DNA of 64,000 nucleotides, from the NCBI GenBank assembly GCA_963700045.1, contig CAVOWK010000007.1:115384-179383 (forward strand), read 5' to 3'. Source of the stretch: RPQJ01 sp963700045. Lineage in GTDB: Bacteria; Pseudomonadota; Gammaproteobacteria; Steroidobacterales; Steroidobacteraceae. How positions within the stretch are numbered: position 1 is the stretch's first letter; each line of letters starts with the position of its first letter. Below the pieces are notes generated by a model. It saw nothing but the letters and a program-made list of their open reading frames with translations. It searched no databases and was not told where the DNA came from. Positions 18,001 to 26,241 of the stretch are shown in pieces. A program made the position numbers and the translations under genes.

Positions 18001-18026
18001 GGCGGGTGATGGGAATCGAACCCATG
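18001..18026 (-). pseudogene. 3' end of a tRNA-Gly-like gene (fragment)
   Basis: On the minus strand the sequence gives a perfect T-arm (ATGGG, TTCGATT, CCCAT; 18009-18025) followed by a 3' acceptor strand CACCCGC. This matches the 3' end of bacterial tRNA-Gly. No matching 5' acceptor (GCGGGTG), D-arm or anticodon arm is found in the 90 bases where they should be. Isolated tRNA 3' ends are typical left-overs of integration at tRNA attachment sites. Confidence 0.6.
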
Positions 18027-18345
18027 CTGGCGGTCGGGCAAAACGCAAGGAATGGCCGCTTCCGGGAAGCTGTCGCTGCGTTCATCAAAGACCGCTCTTG
18101 GCCGATATTAACAATTCGCGAACGTCTGCTATTTACGGAACTCGCAGCAAGGACCAACGCGTTTCGGTGACAGAGCCAAGAGCAAAGCCAGGCACGCCGC
18201 ACGGATTTCGCGCCGAGTCATTGGGTCGCTTGCACCTACGCCCAATGGCCGTGAGGTCGTCGGGCCGCGATTACTCGCGCACCCGACGCGTCGACGGTCT
18301 GTCGGCGTGAAACCACGCCCCGAAGCAGAGGATCAAGCCCGCGGA
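18027..18345. other. Gene-free stretch
   Basis: I see no credible gene, RNA or terminator here. It separates the accessory region (14.4-18.0 kb) from the end of the polyamine/glucokinase operon, which runs toward it on the minus strand. Confidence 0.5.
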
Positions 18346-19179
18346 TCAGCGCCCCAGCTGAACCGCCGCCATCGCCGCGCCGACGATGCCGGCATCGTTG
18401 CCGAAAGCCGCCGGCACGATTTCCGCCCGGCTGCTGAGCAGCGACCCGAAATGCTGCCAGTTCTCGGTGACTCCGCCCCCGATCACGAACACGTCGGGCC
18501 ACAGCAGCGAGTGGTAAGCCTCGAGCACCTCGTTGACCTCGGCCGCCCACTCCACCCAGTCGAGATCGAGGTCGGCCCGGACTTTCGCGGACGCGCGATG
18601 TTCCGCCTCCTTGCCCCGCACCTCGAGGTGACCGAGTTCCGTGTTCGGCAGCAGTCGTCCGTCCACGAACAGCGCCGTGCCGATGCCCGTGCCGAGCGTG
18701 ATCACCATCACCGTGCCTGCGCGATCACGGCCCGCGCCGAGCGTCATTTCGGCGATGCCTGCCGCATCGGCGTCGTTCAGGAACGCCACCTGCCGCTGCA
18801 GTCGCGCCTGCATGTGGCCCTGCACGTTCATGCCGATCCAGCGCTTGTCGATGTTCGCGGCGGTCCATGCCACGCCCTGTTTCGCGACGGCCGGGAACGC
18901 GAGCCCCACCGGACCGGACGACGGCAGGTCACGCGCCATCGCGACCAGCAATTCGAGAACGGCCTCGGGGGCCGCGCCCGCAGGCGTGGCGCGCCGCAGC
19001 GTCTCGCCCATGACGAACCCCGATTCGATGTGCACCAGGCCAGCCTTGACGAACGAGCCGCCGACGTCGAACGCCAGCCGCAGCGAGGGGTCACCCTCTT
19101 TCACGTCGAACTCCTCGGCGTCGAAGCCAAAGTCAAATGTCCGCTTTGCGGGCGGCGGATCGCGACACTCCGGCGGCAT
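18346..19179 (-). CDS. ppgK: Polyphosphate glucokinase-like ROK kinase
   Basis: The 277-residue protein carries ROK-family motifs: LAFDVGGSFVKAGLV (ATP/phosphate loop), VGLAFPAVAKQGV, AFLNDADAAGIAEM with the catalytic Asp, VITLGTGIGTALFVDG, and ELGHLEV with the zinc-region start. PpgK enzymes phosphorylate glucose with inorganic polyphosphate or ATP. The ATG at 19179 lies 5 bases after potI and gives a longer N-terminal lead than usual, so an internal start is possible. The last-gene position in a polyamine transport operon is not functionally obvious; it may simply share the transcript. Confidence 0.75.
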   Translation of the reverse strand: MPPECRDPPPAKRTFDFGFDAEEFDVKEGDPSLRLAFDVGGSFVKAGLVHIESGFVMGETLRRATPAGAAPEAVLELLVAMARDLPSSGPVGLAFPAVAKQGVAWTAANIDKRWIGMNVQGHMQARLQRQVAFLNDADAAGIAEMTLGAGRDRAGTVMVITLGTGIGTALFVDGRLLPNTELGHLEVRGKEAEHRASAKVRADLDLDWVEWAAEVNEVLEAYHSLLWPDVFVIGGGVTENWQHFGSLLSSRAEIVPAAFGNDAGIVGAAMAAVQLGR

Positions 19180-19184
19180 GCGCT

Positions 19185-20054
19185 TCAGCCTTTCTTCAGG
19201 CTGTCGATCATCTGCTGGTTGGCGGCCAGCGCCATCTGTGCGTCGCGGTCGCGGATCTTCTGCTGGCGGGACATCACGAATCCGGCGATGAAGACCCCGA
19301 CGGCCACGATGGCCACCAGGATCGTCGCCAGCGCATTGATGTCCGGACTGACGCCAAGGCGCACTTTCGAGAATATCACCATCGGCAGCGTGCTCGAACC
19401 CGGCCCGGCGACGAAGCTGGTGATCACCAGGTCGTCGAGCGACAGCGTGAACGCCAGCAGCCAGCCCGACATCAGCGCCGGGAAGATGATCGGCAACGTG
19501 ATCAGGAAGAAGACCTTGTGCGGGCGAGCCCCGAGGTCCATCGCCGCCTCCTCGAGCGAGTCGTCCATCTGCGCGAGGCGGGATTGCACGACCACCGTGA
19601 CGAATGCCATGGTGAACGTGATATGCGCGATGATGATCGTCGTCATGCCGCGTCCCGCCGGCCAGCCGATGATCTGCTCCATCGTCACGAACAGCAGCAG
19701 CAGCGAGAGACCGGTGATGACCTCGGGCATGACCAGCGGCGCCGTGGTCAGGCCCGACAGCAGCGTACGCCCCTTGAACGGCCCGAAACGCGCCAGCACC
19801 ATGCCCGCCAGTGTGCCGAGCGCCACCGCGAGCGTGGCGGAGATGGCCGCCACCTTCAGGCTCAGCCACGCCGCCCCCAGGATCTGCTCGTTCTGCAGCA
19901 GCGCGCCGTACCACTTGGTCGAGAACCCGCCCCAGACGGTGACGAGGCGCGACTTGTTGAACGAGTAGACGATCAGCGACCCGATCGGGATGTAGAGAAA
20001 CGCGAATCCCAGGAACAGGACCAGCGAGCGGAAGATGCTGCGCCCCTGGTTCAT
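19185..20054 (-). CDS. potI: Putrescine ABC transporter permease PotI
   Basis: The 289-residue inner-membrane protein has six TM helices and the binding-protein-dependent permease EAA loop (SLEEAAMDLGARPHKVFFLI). It begins with a TM segment VLFLGFAFLYIPIGSLIVYS, like E. coli PotI. It forms the membrane channel with PotH for putrescine uptake. Its start overlaps the potH stop (ATGA), so the pair is translationally coupled. The reading frame is intact. Confidence 0.92.
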   Translation of the reverse strand: MNQGRSIFRSLVLFLGFAFLYIPIGSLIVYSFNKSRLVTVWGGFSTKWYGALLQNEQILGAAWLSLKVAAISATLAVALGTLAGMVLARFGPFKGRTLLSGLTTAPLVMPEVITGLSLLLLFVTMEQIIGWPAGRGMTTIIIAHITFTMAFVTVVVQSRLAQMDDSLEEAAMDLGARPHKVFFLITLPIIFPALMSGWLLAFTLSLDDLVITSFVAGPGSSTLPMVIFSKVRLGVSPDINALATILVAIVAVGVFIAGFVMSRQQKIRDRDAQMALAANQQMIDSLKKG

Positions 20055-20965
20055 CGGTGTAACCCAGCGCCGGCTTCGGCGTCCTGCGCGCGCTGAAAGT
20101 ACATGATCGGGATGACCAGGAACAGCAGCAGCGCGATTGCGACGGCGCTCGCCACCGGCCAGTCACGGTTGTTGAAGAACTCTGTCCACAGCACCTTGCC
20201 GATCATCAGCATGCCAGGGTCGCCGAGCAGCGACGGGATCACGAACTCGCCGACCACCGGGATGAAAACCAGCAGGCACCCCGCGATGATTCCCGGCAGC
20301 GACAGCGGCAGCGTCACCTTGTAGAACGACTGCCACGGCTTGCAGCCAAGGTCGGCTGCCGCCTCGAGCAGCGTGAGGTCCATCTTCTCGAGGTTGGCGT
20401 ACAGCGGCAGGATCATGAACGGCAGGTACGAATAGACGATGCCGAGATAGACCGCGAAGTCCGTCTGCAGCATCTGGATGGGCTGGTCGATGACCCCGAT
20501 GGACAGCAGGAAGTTGTTGAGCAGGCCGTTGTTCTTGAGGATGCCGATCCAGGCGTACACGCGCAGCAGGAACGAGGTCCAGAACGGCAGGACGATCAGC
20601 AGCATCAGGATGTTGCGGACCGAGGGGTTGCTGCGCGCGATCGCGTAGGCGATCGGGTAACCGAGCAGCAGGCAGAACACCGTGGAAACGGCAGCGACCT
20701 TGATCGAATTCAGGTACGCGCGCCAGTACAGGTCGTCTTCGACCAGGAACGCGAAGTTGCCGAGGTTGAGCTTGATCTGCAGGATCTTCTCGCCGGTCCA
20801 GTGCAGCAGCGGCTCGTACGGCGGCATCGCGATCTGCGAGCTCGAGAAGCTGATCTTGAGCACGATGATGAACGGGATCAGGAAGAAGACCAGCAGCCAC
20901 AGGTACGGGACTGCCGTCACCAGCGTGCGGCCCCGCGGCAGCCGTCGCGCGAGCCAGCTCCTCAT
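20051..20965 (-). CDS. potH: Putrescine ABC transporter permease PotH
   Basis: The 304-residue permease shows the N-terminal PYLWLLVFFLIPFIIVLKIS helix and the EAA motif LLEAAADLGCKPWQSFYKVT, with six TM segments. It pairs with PotI. The ATG at 20965 overlaps the potG stop as ATGA; the open frame continues upstream through potG in another frame, which is not coding. Length matches PotH (about 300-317). Confidence 0.92.
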   Translation of the reverse strand: MRSWLARRLPRGRTLVTAVPYLWLLVFFLIPFIIVLKISFSSSQIAMPPYEPLLHWTGEKILQIKLNLGNFAFLVEDDLYWRAYLNSIKVAAVSTVFCLLLGYPIAYAIARSNPSVRNILMLLIVLPFWTSFLLRVYAWIGILKNNGLLNNFLLSIGVIDQPIQMLQTDFAVYLGIVYSYLPFMILPLYANLEKMDLTLLEAAADLGCKPWQSFYKVTLPLSLPGIIAGCLLVFIPVVGEFVIPSLLGDPGMLMIGKVLWTEFFNNRDWPVASAVAIALLLFLVIPIMYFQRAQDAEAGAGLHR

Positions 20966-22107
20966 TTGGTGACCACCACGGGGCTTTCCGGGTACCACTG
21001 CAGGTAGACGCGCTCGTCCCAGGTGATGCGGTCGTCGGCGTGGCGGTAGGTGTTGGGCTGCGTGACCCGCACGATGCGGCCCGAATCGAGCCGCAGCAGG
21101 TAGATCGACATGTCGCCCATGTATGCCATGTCGTGCACCACCGCGGCGACCCAGTTGTCCGCCGCGTCGGGCTTCTCGCGGCTGATCGTGATCTTCTCCG
21201 GCCGGATCGCCGCCCAGACCGTGGCGCCGGGCGCCGAGCTCACGCCGTGGTCGACGTAGATCGGGGCCTCGAGCTCGTCGCACTGGATGCGCACGTAGGA
21301 CGGCTCGTCCTCGATCAGCTTGCCCTCGAACGTGTTGATCGAGCCGATGAACTCGGCGACGAAGCGCGAGTTCGGGTACTCGTAGATCTCGCTCGGCGTG
21401 CCCGTCTGGATGATCTCGCCGTGGTTCATCAGGCCGATGCGCGAGGACAGCGTCATGGCCTCCTCCTGGTCGTGCGTGACGACGACGAAGGTTACGCCCA
21501 GCGTGTCCTGGATGTTCATGAGCTCGAACTGCGTGTGCTCGCGCAACTTCTTGTCGAGCGCGGCGAGCGGCTCGTCCAGCAGCAGCAGTTTCGGCTTCTT
21601 GACCAGCGCCCGCGCGAGCGCCACGCGCTGCCGCTGGCCGCCCGAGAGCTGGTGCGGCTTGCGCTTGCCGAACTGGCCGAGCTTGACCATGTTGAGCATG
21701 TCGGCCACGCGCTGCGCGATCTCGTCTTTGCTCAGCCCTTCCTGCTTGAGCCCGAACGCGACGTTCTGCTCGACCGACATGTGCGGGAAAATCGCGTACG
21801 ACTGGAACATCATGTTGACCGGTCGTTCGTAGGGCGGGATCGCGGTCATGTCGATGCCGTCGATGAAGATGCGGCCCGACGTCGGCCGTTCGAAGCCCGC
21901 CAGTATGCGCAGCAGCGTGGTCTTGCCGCAGCCCGACGCGCCGAGCAGGCAGAAGATCTCCTTCTTGTAGATCTCCAGCGAGACGTCGTCGACGGCGATG
22001 AAGTCGCCGAACTTCTTGGTCACCTTCTCGATCCGCACGTACGGCGTGGCGTCGGGATCGTTCCAGGGTTCGAACTTCTGCTGCGGTGCGTGCGGTTGGG
22101 TGGCCAT
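20962..22107 (-). CDS. potG: Putrescine ABC transporter ATPase PotG
   Basis: The 381-residue ATPase has Walker A (LLGASGCGKTTLLRILAGF), the Q-loop region (VNMMFQSYAIFPHMSVEQNV), the ABC signature (LSGGQRQRVALARAL), Walker B (LLLLDEPLAALD) and the switch His (VVVTHDQEEAMTL). A C-terminal TOBE-type domain follows (WAAIRPEKITI). It energises polyamine uptake through PotHI. It lies 34 bases after the first binding-protein gene. Confidence 0.94.
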   Translation of the reverse strand: MATQPHAPQQKFEPWNDPDATPYVRIEKVTKKFGDFIAVDDVSLEIYKKEIFCLLGASGCGKTTLLRILAGFERPTSGRIFIDGIDMTAIPPYERPVNMMFQSYAIFPHMSVEQNVAFGLKQEGLSKDEIAQRVADMLNMVKLGQFGKRKPHQLSGGQRQRVALARALVKKPKLLLLDEPLAALDKKLREHTQFELMNIQDTLGVTFVVVTHDQEEAMTLSSRIGLMNHGEIIQTGTPSEIYEYPNSRFVAEFIGSINTFEGKLIEDEPSYVRIQCDELEAPIYVDHGVSSAPGATVWAAIRPEKITISREKPDAADNWVAAVVHDMAYMGDMSIYLLRLDSGRIVRVTQPNTYRHADDRITWDERVYLQWYPESPVVVTK

Positions 22108-22141
22108 GGGATCTCTGTCTGGTCCTGGGATTCGACGGCGG

Positions 22142-23287
22142 TCAGCGGCCGGTCATGAAGCGCGTCCACGTGCGGTTGAGCGCGCGCGTGAACTCCGCCG
22201 ACTTGGCGAGGCTTGGCTGCAGTCGCGCCTTCACCTCGGGCGTCGGGTAGATGCCCGCGTCGTTGCGCAGGTCTTCGTTGACCAGGGCCGTCGCCGCCGC
22301 GTTGGCGTTGGCGAAGTTGACGAAGTCGGAGTTCTTCGCGGCGACCGCTGGCCGCAGCAGGTAGTCGATGAACTTGTGCGCATTATCCTTGTGCGTGGCG
22401 TCCGCGGGGATCGCCAGCGTGTCGAACCACATCAGCGCGCCCTCCTGCGGGATCGAGTAGCCGATGTTGAGCGGCTTGCCCGCCTCCGCCGCGCGGTCGC
22501 TGGCCTGCAGCACGTCGCCGCTGTAGCCCACGACGACGCAGAGCTCGCCGTTCGCGAGCTGGTCGATGTACTGCGAGCTGTGGATCGTCCGGATGTAAGG
22601 CCGGATCTTCATGAGCGCGTCTTCGGCCGCCTTGAGGTCTGCTTCGGATTCGCTGTTGGGATCCTTGCCGAGGTACAGCAGCGCCGTGCCCACCATATCG
22701 GTCGGGTCATCGAGCATCGACACGCCGCAGTCCTTGAACCGGGCGAGCACCGCCGGATCGAAGACCAGCTTCCAGCTGTCGAGCGGGGCGTCCGGCATGA
22801 TGGCCTTGACCTTGTCGGCGTCGTAGCCGATGCCGGTCGTGCCCCACATATAGACGACGGAGTGCTCGTTGCCCGGGTCGTGCCCGGCCGCGCGCTGGGT
22901 GAGTTCGGGATCGAGGTTCGCGAGGCCCGGCAGCTTCGACTTGTCGAGCTTGGCGAAGACGCCGGCCTTGACCTGGCGCTCGAGGAAATAGGCGCTCGGC
23001 ACGACGACGTCGTAGCCTGAATTGCCCGTGAGCAGCTTGGTTTCGAGGACTTCGTTCGAGTCGAAGACGTCGTAGCGGACCTTGATGCCGGTTTCCCGCT
23101 CGAACGACTTCACGACCTCCGGGTCGATGTAGTCGGACCAGTTGTAGACGTTGACGACCTGGTCGCCGCCCGTCGCCGCTGGAGTCGCCGTCGGCTCGTC
23201 CGCCGTGGGCTGCTTCGAGTTGCCGCAGGCTGTGGTCAGGACGGCAATCGCGGCGCAGGCGGCCACGTGCTTGAGCAAGGTATGCAT
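22142..23287 (-). CDS. potF: Putrescine-binding lipoprotein PotF, copy 1
   Basis: The 381-residue protein has a lipoprotein signal (AIAVLTTACGNS) and the polyamine-binding fold, with VYNWSDYIDPEVVKSFE at the mature start, YDVVVPSAYFLERQV and AVAAKNSDFVNFANANA. It captures putrescine or spermidine and delivers it to PotGHI. It is a close paralogue of the next gene upstream (23452-24612); the two align across the whole length, for example YDVFDSNEVLETKLL in both. The presence of two different binding proteins for one permease suggests different ligand preferences. Confidence 0.9.
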   Translation of the reverse strand: MHTLLKHVAACAAIAVLTTACGNSKQPTADEPTATPAATGGDQVVNVYNWSDYIDPEVVKSFERETGIKVRYDVFDSNEVLETKLLTGNSGYDVVVPSAYFLERQVKAGVFAKLDKSKLPGLANLDPELTQRAAGHDPGNEHSVVYMWGTTGIGYDADKVKAIMPDAPLDSWKLVFDPAVLARFKDCGVSMLDDPTDMVGTALLYLGKDPNSESEADLKAAEDALMKIRPYIRTIHSSQYIDQLANGELCVVVGYSGDVLQASDRAAEAGKPLNIGYSIPQEGALMWFDTLAIPADATHKDNAHKFIDYLLRPAVAAKNSDFVNFANANAAATALVNEDLRNDAGIYPTPEVKARLQPSLAKSAEFTRALNRTWTRFMTGR

Positions 23288-23451
23288 TCGATCTCCTCGG
23301 GCGTGGCCCGGTGCCGCCGGGTCGTCCCCCCACCGGACGGCTTGCTCGGGTTATAGCTCAGCGTGCAGGCAATGTCAGCCTCGCCCTGAAGCGAAACGGG
23401 GCGGCCGGACCTTCGATCCGACCGCCCCGCGGGTGGCGTGTGCCCGTCGTC

Positions 23452-24612
23452 CTACTTGCCGGTCGTGAACCGCGTCCAGGCGCGGTTCAGCAGCCGCGTA
23501 TATTCGGGTGTCTCGGCCAGGTCCGGGAACAGCTTGGCCTTCACTTCGGCCGAGGGGTAGACGCCCGGGTCGAGCCGGACCTTTTCGTCGATCAGCTCGA
23601 ACGACGCGGCGTTGCCGTTGGCGTAGTTGACGAAGCTCGAGTTCTTGGCCGCGATCTCGGGGCGCATCATGAAGTTGATGAACGCGTGGGCGTTGTCCGG
23701 GTGCTTCGCGTCGGCCGGAATCGCGTACATGTCGAACCAGATGATCGTGCCTTCCTTCGGCACGCTGTACTTGATCACGTTGCCCTGGCCGGCCTCGGCC
23801 GCGCGGTCGCGCGCCTGCAGCACGTCGCCGCTCCAGCCGACCGCGACGCAGATCTCGCCGTTGGCGAGCGCGTCGATGTAGTTCGAGCTGTGGATCATGC
23901 GGATGTACGGCCGGACCTTCATCAGCACGTCCTCGACCGCCTTCAGGTCGGCCTCGCTCTGGCTGTTGGGGTCCTTGCCGAGGTAGGCGAGTACCACGGC
24001 GGAGAGCTCGCTCGGCGCGTCGAGCACGGAGATGCCGCAGTCCTTGAACTTGGCGGCCCACTTCGGATCGAACACCAGGTCCCAGCTGTCCACCGGCGCA
24101 TTCGGGTCGATCGCCTTGACCTTGCCCTCGTTGTAGCCGATGCCGTCGGTGCCCCAGAACTGGTTCACGGCATGTTCGTTGCCCGGGTCGTGCAGGGCGA
24201 CGCGCTGCATGATCTCGGTATCCATGTTGCCCCAGTTGCCGAGCTTGCTGCGGTCGAGCTTCATGAAGACGCCCGCCTTGATCTGGCGCTCCATGAACGA
24301 AGCAGAGGGCACCACCACGTCGTAGCCAGTGTTGCCGGCGAGCAGCTTGGTCTCGAGGACCTCGTTCGAATCGAAGACGTCGTAGTTGACCTTGATGCCG
24401 GTCTCGGCGGTGAACGCCTCGAGCGTCGAGGGGTCGACGTAGTCCGACCAGTTGAAGACGTTGACGACCTTTTCCTCGGTCGACACCGGCGCGGCAGCGG
24501 CCGGTGCGGCGCCAGTGTCCGCGGCGGGCGGTGCTGCTTCCTTCTTGCCGCAGCCCACGAGGGCGGTTACGGCCATCAGGCTCAATAGCCCGACACGGAT
24601 GTTGATGCTCAT
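23452..24612 (-). CDS. potF: Putrescine-binding lipoprotein PotF, copy 2
   Basis: The 386-residue protein starts best at ATG 24612, which has AGGGG 10 bases ahead; an ATG at 24621 is too close to that site. The signal MSINIRVGLLSLMAVTALVG precedes a lipobox Cys. The mature fold matches PotF: VFNWSDYVDPSTLEAFT, YDVFDSNEVLETKLL, VAVGWSGDVLQARDRA. After the Cys comes an Ala/Pro-rich linker of about 25 residues. It is more acidic and longer than copy 1. The gene follows the SpuC-type aminotransferase by about 160 bases. Confidence 0.9.
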   Translation of the reverse strand: MSINIRVGLLSLMAVTALVGCGKKEAAPPAADTGAAPAAAAPVSTEEKVVNVFNWSDYVDPSTLEAFTAETGIKVNYDVFDSNEVLETKLLAGNTGYDVVVPSASFMERQIKAGVFMKLDRSKLGNWGNMDTEIMQRVALHDPGNEHAVNQFWGTDGIGYNEGKVKAIDPNAPVDSWDLVFDPKWAAKFKDCGISVLDAPSELSAVVLAYLGKDPNSQSEADLKAVEDVLMKVRPYIRMIHSSNYIDALANGEICVAVGWSGDVLQARDRAAEAGQGNVIKYSVPKEGTIIWFDMYAIPADAKHPDNAHAFINFMMRPEIAAKNSSFVNYANGNAASFELIDEKVRLDPGVYPSAEVKAKLFPDLAETPEYTRLLNRAWTRFTTGK

Positions 24613-24770
24613 CTTGGACATACCCCTGTACTTGCTTCGAAGCGCACCGGACGGCACGAGTGTTGCTGTATAGCGAAGATTTTTTTCCGTGGCTAGGGGC
24701 AATGCGCTGCGCCGCACTTCGGTGCAACACGGCAAGCGCCCTGCCCCGGTTCCGGGCGTGACCGTTGCGC

Positions 24771-26165
24771 CTACAGGCGACCCTCGGCGCGGCAGCGGGC
24801 GTACGTCAGGTCGAGGCAGCGCCACGCCTTCTCGGCGAGCTCGTCGATCTGTTCGCGATTGATCACGAGCGGCGGCGAAATGATCATCGTGTCCCGGACC
24901 GCGCGCATGATCAGGCCGTTTTCGAAGCAGAAGTCGCGGCAGATCGTGCCGACCTCGCCGCGGTTGTCGAAAAACGTCCGCGCGCCCTTGTCCTTGACCA
25001 GTTCTAAAGCGCCGATCAGGCCGACCGACCGTGCCTCGCCCACCAGCGGGTGCTCCGAGATGTCGCGCCACTTCCTGGCCAGGTAGGGACCGGTCTCGTC
25101 GCGCGTGCGCGGCACGAGGTTTTCCTGCTGGATCAGCGTCAGGTTGACGCTGGCGACGGCGCAGGCCGCCGGATGACCCGAGTAGGTGAAGCCGTGGGCG
25201 AACTCGCCGCCCTTGTCGATGATCACGTCGGCCACCCGGTCCGCCACCATGACGCCGCCGATCGGCAGGTAGCCCGACGACAGGCCCTTGGCGATCGTCA
25301 TGAGGTCCGGCTTGATCCCGAAGTGGTTCGACCCGAACCAGTGACCCGTGCGGCCAAAACCGCAGATGACCTCGTCCGCGACCAGCAGGATGCCGTAACG
25401 GTCGCAGATCTTCTGGATTTCGGGCCAATAGGTGTCCGGCGGGATGATCACGCCGCCAGCGCCCTGGATCGGTTCGCCGATGAAGGCAGCGACCCGCTGC
25501 GGACCCAGCTCGAGGATCTTCTGCTCGAGCGTATGCGCGATCTTCACGCCGAACTCGGCCGGGCTCAGCCTGCCGCCGTCGCCGTACCAGTACGGCTGCG
25601 GGATGTGGACGATGTCCGGGATCGGCAACCCGCCCTGCTCGTGCATGAACCCCATGCCACCGAGGCTCGCGCCGGCCATGGTGCTGCCGTGATAGGCATT
25701 CACGCGGCTGATGATCACCTTGCGCTCGGGCTGGCCGAGCAGGTCCCAATAACGGCGCACGAGTCGCACGACCGTGTCGTTGCCTTCCGAACCCGACCCG
25801 GTGAAAAACACGCGGTTGAACTGCGGCGGGGTCAGGTCGACGAGCTGCTTCGCCAGTTCGATGGCCGGCGGGTGGGCTGTCTGGAAAAAGCTGTTGTAGT
25901 ACGGCAGTTCGAGCAGCTGCCGGTAAGCGGCCTCGGCGAGTTCCTTGCGGCCGTACCCCAGGTTGACGCACCAGAGGCCCGCCATGCCGTCGAGCATGCG
26001 GTTGCCATCGGAGTCGTACAGGTACACGCCCTCGGCCTTGACGATGACGCGCGAACCCTTCGCGTGCAGGTTCTTGTAGTCGGTGAACGGATGCAGGTAG
26101 TGCTGGCGGTCCAGCTCCTGCCATTGGGCCGTGGTGCGGTCGGCGAGGTAGGGCGTGGGGCGCAT
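24771..26165 (-). CDS. spuC: Putrescine-pyruvate aminotransferase (class III, SpuC type)
   Basis: The 464-residue PLP enzyme has HPFTDYKNLHAKGSRVIVKA at the N-terminus, GLWCVNLGYGRKEL, FTGSGSEGNDT, the Asp that binds the PLP ring nitrogen in LLVADEVICGFGRTG and the PLP lysine in MTIAKGLSSGYLPIG. Sequence and context match SpuC/YgjG-like enzymes that transaminate putrescine to 4-aminobutanal with pyruvate, a route parallel to the glutamylated Puu pathway. A GTG at 26174 is an alternative start; neither start has a good ribosome site. The gap to the glutamine-synthetase-like gene holds a striking G-tract repeat. Confidence 0.85.
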   Translation of the reverse strand: MRPTPYLADRTTAQWQELDRQHYLHPFTDYKNLHAKGSRVIVKAEGVYLYDSDGNRMLDGMAGLWCVNLGYGRKELAEAAYRQLLELPYYNSFFQTAHPPAIELAKQLVDLTPPQFNRVFFTGSGSEGNDTVVRLVRRYWDLLGQPERKVIISRVNAYHGSTMAGASLGGMGFMHEQGGLPIPDIVHIPQPYWYGDGGRLSPAEFGVKIAHTLEQKILELGPQRVAAFIGEPIQGAGGVIIPPDTYWPEIQKICDRYGILLVADEVICGFGRTGHWFGSNHFGIKPDLMTIAKGLSSGYLPIGGVMVADRVADVIIDKGGEFAHGFTYSGHPAACAVASVNLTLIQQENLVPRTRDETGPYLARKWRDISEHPLVGEARSVGLIGALELVKDKGARTFFDNRGEVGTICRDFCFENGLIMRAVRDTMIISPPLVINREQIDELAEKAWRCLDLTYARCRAEGRL

Positions 26166-26185
26166 GGCGGTCACTACTTGAAGAA

Positions 26186-26234
26186 GGGGATAGGGGTTAG
26201 GGGTTAGGGGTTAGTCGGAACATCCCCTAACCCC
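26186..26234. repeat. Telomere-like G-tract repeat with matching C-tract hairpin
   Basis: On the plus strand, GGGG occurs four times at 26186, 26193, 26200 and 26207, each separated by 3 bases (ATA, TTA, TTA): a textbook G-quadruplex motif. The segment 26200-26210 (GGGGTTAGGGG) is exactly complementary to CCCCTAACCCC at 26224-26234, so the mRNA of the minus-strand operon can form an 11-bp hairpin between puuA and spuC. On the plus strand the hairpin is followed by a T-run. Confidence 0.8.
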
Positions 26235-26241
26235 TTTTTCC

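Noticed and set aside
18001..18120. Complete tRNA gene on the minus strand
   Set aside because: T-arm and 3' acceptor are perfect, but no partner 5' acceptor, D-arm or anticodon stem can be formed upstream, so only a fragment is called.
23452..26124. 890-codon open frame joining aminotransferase and PotF regions
   Set aside because: Only the part from 24612 down is real (PotF copy 2). The upstream part is an out-of-frame reading of the spuC gene.
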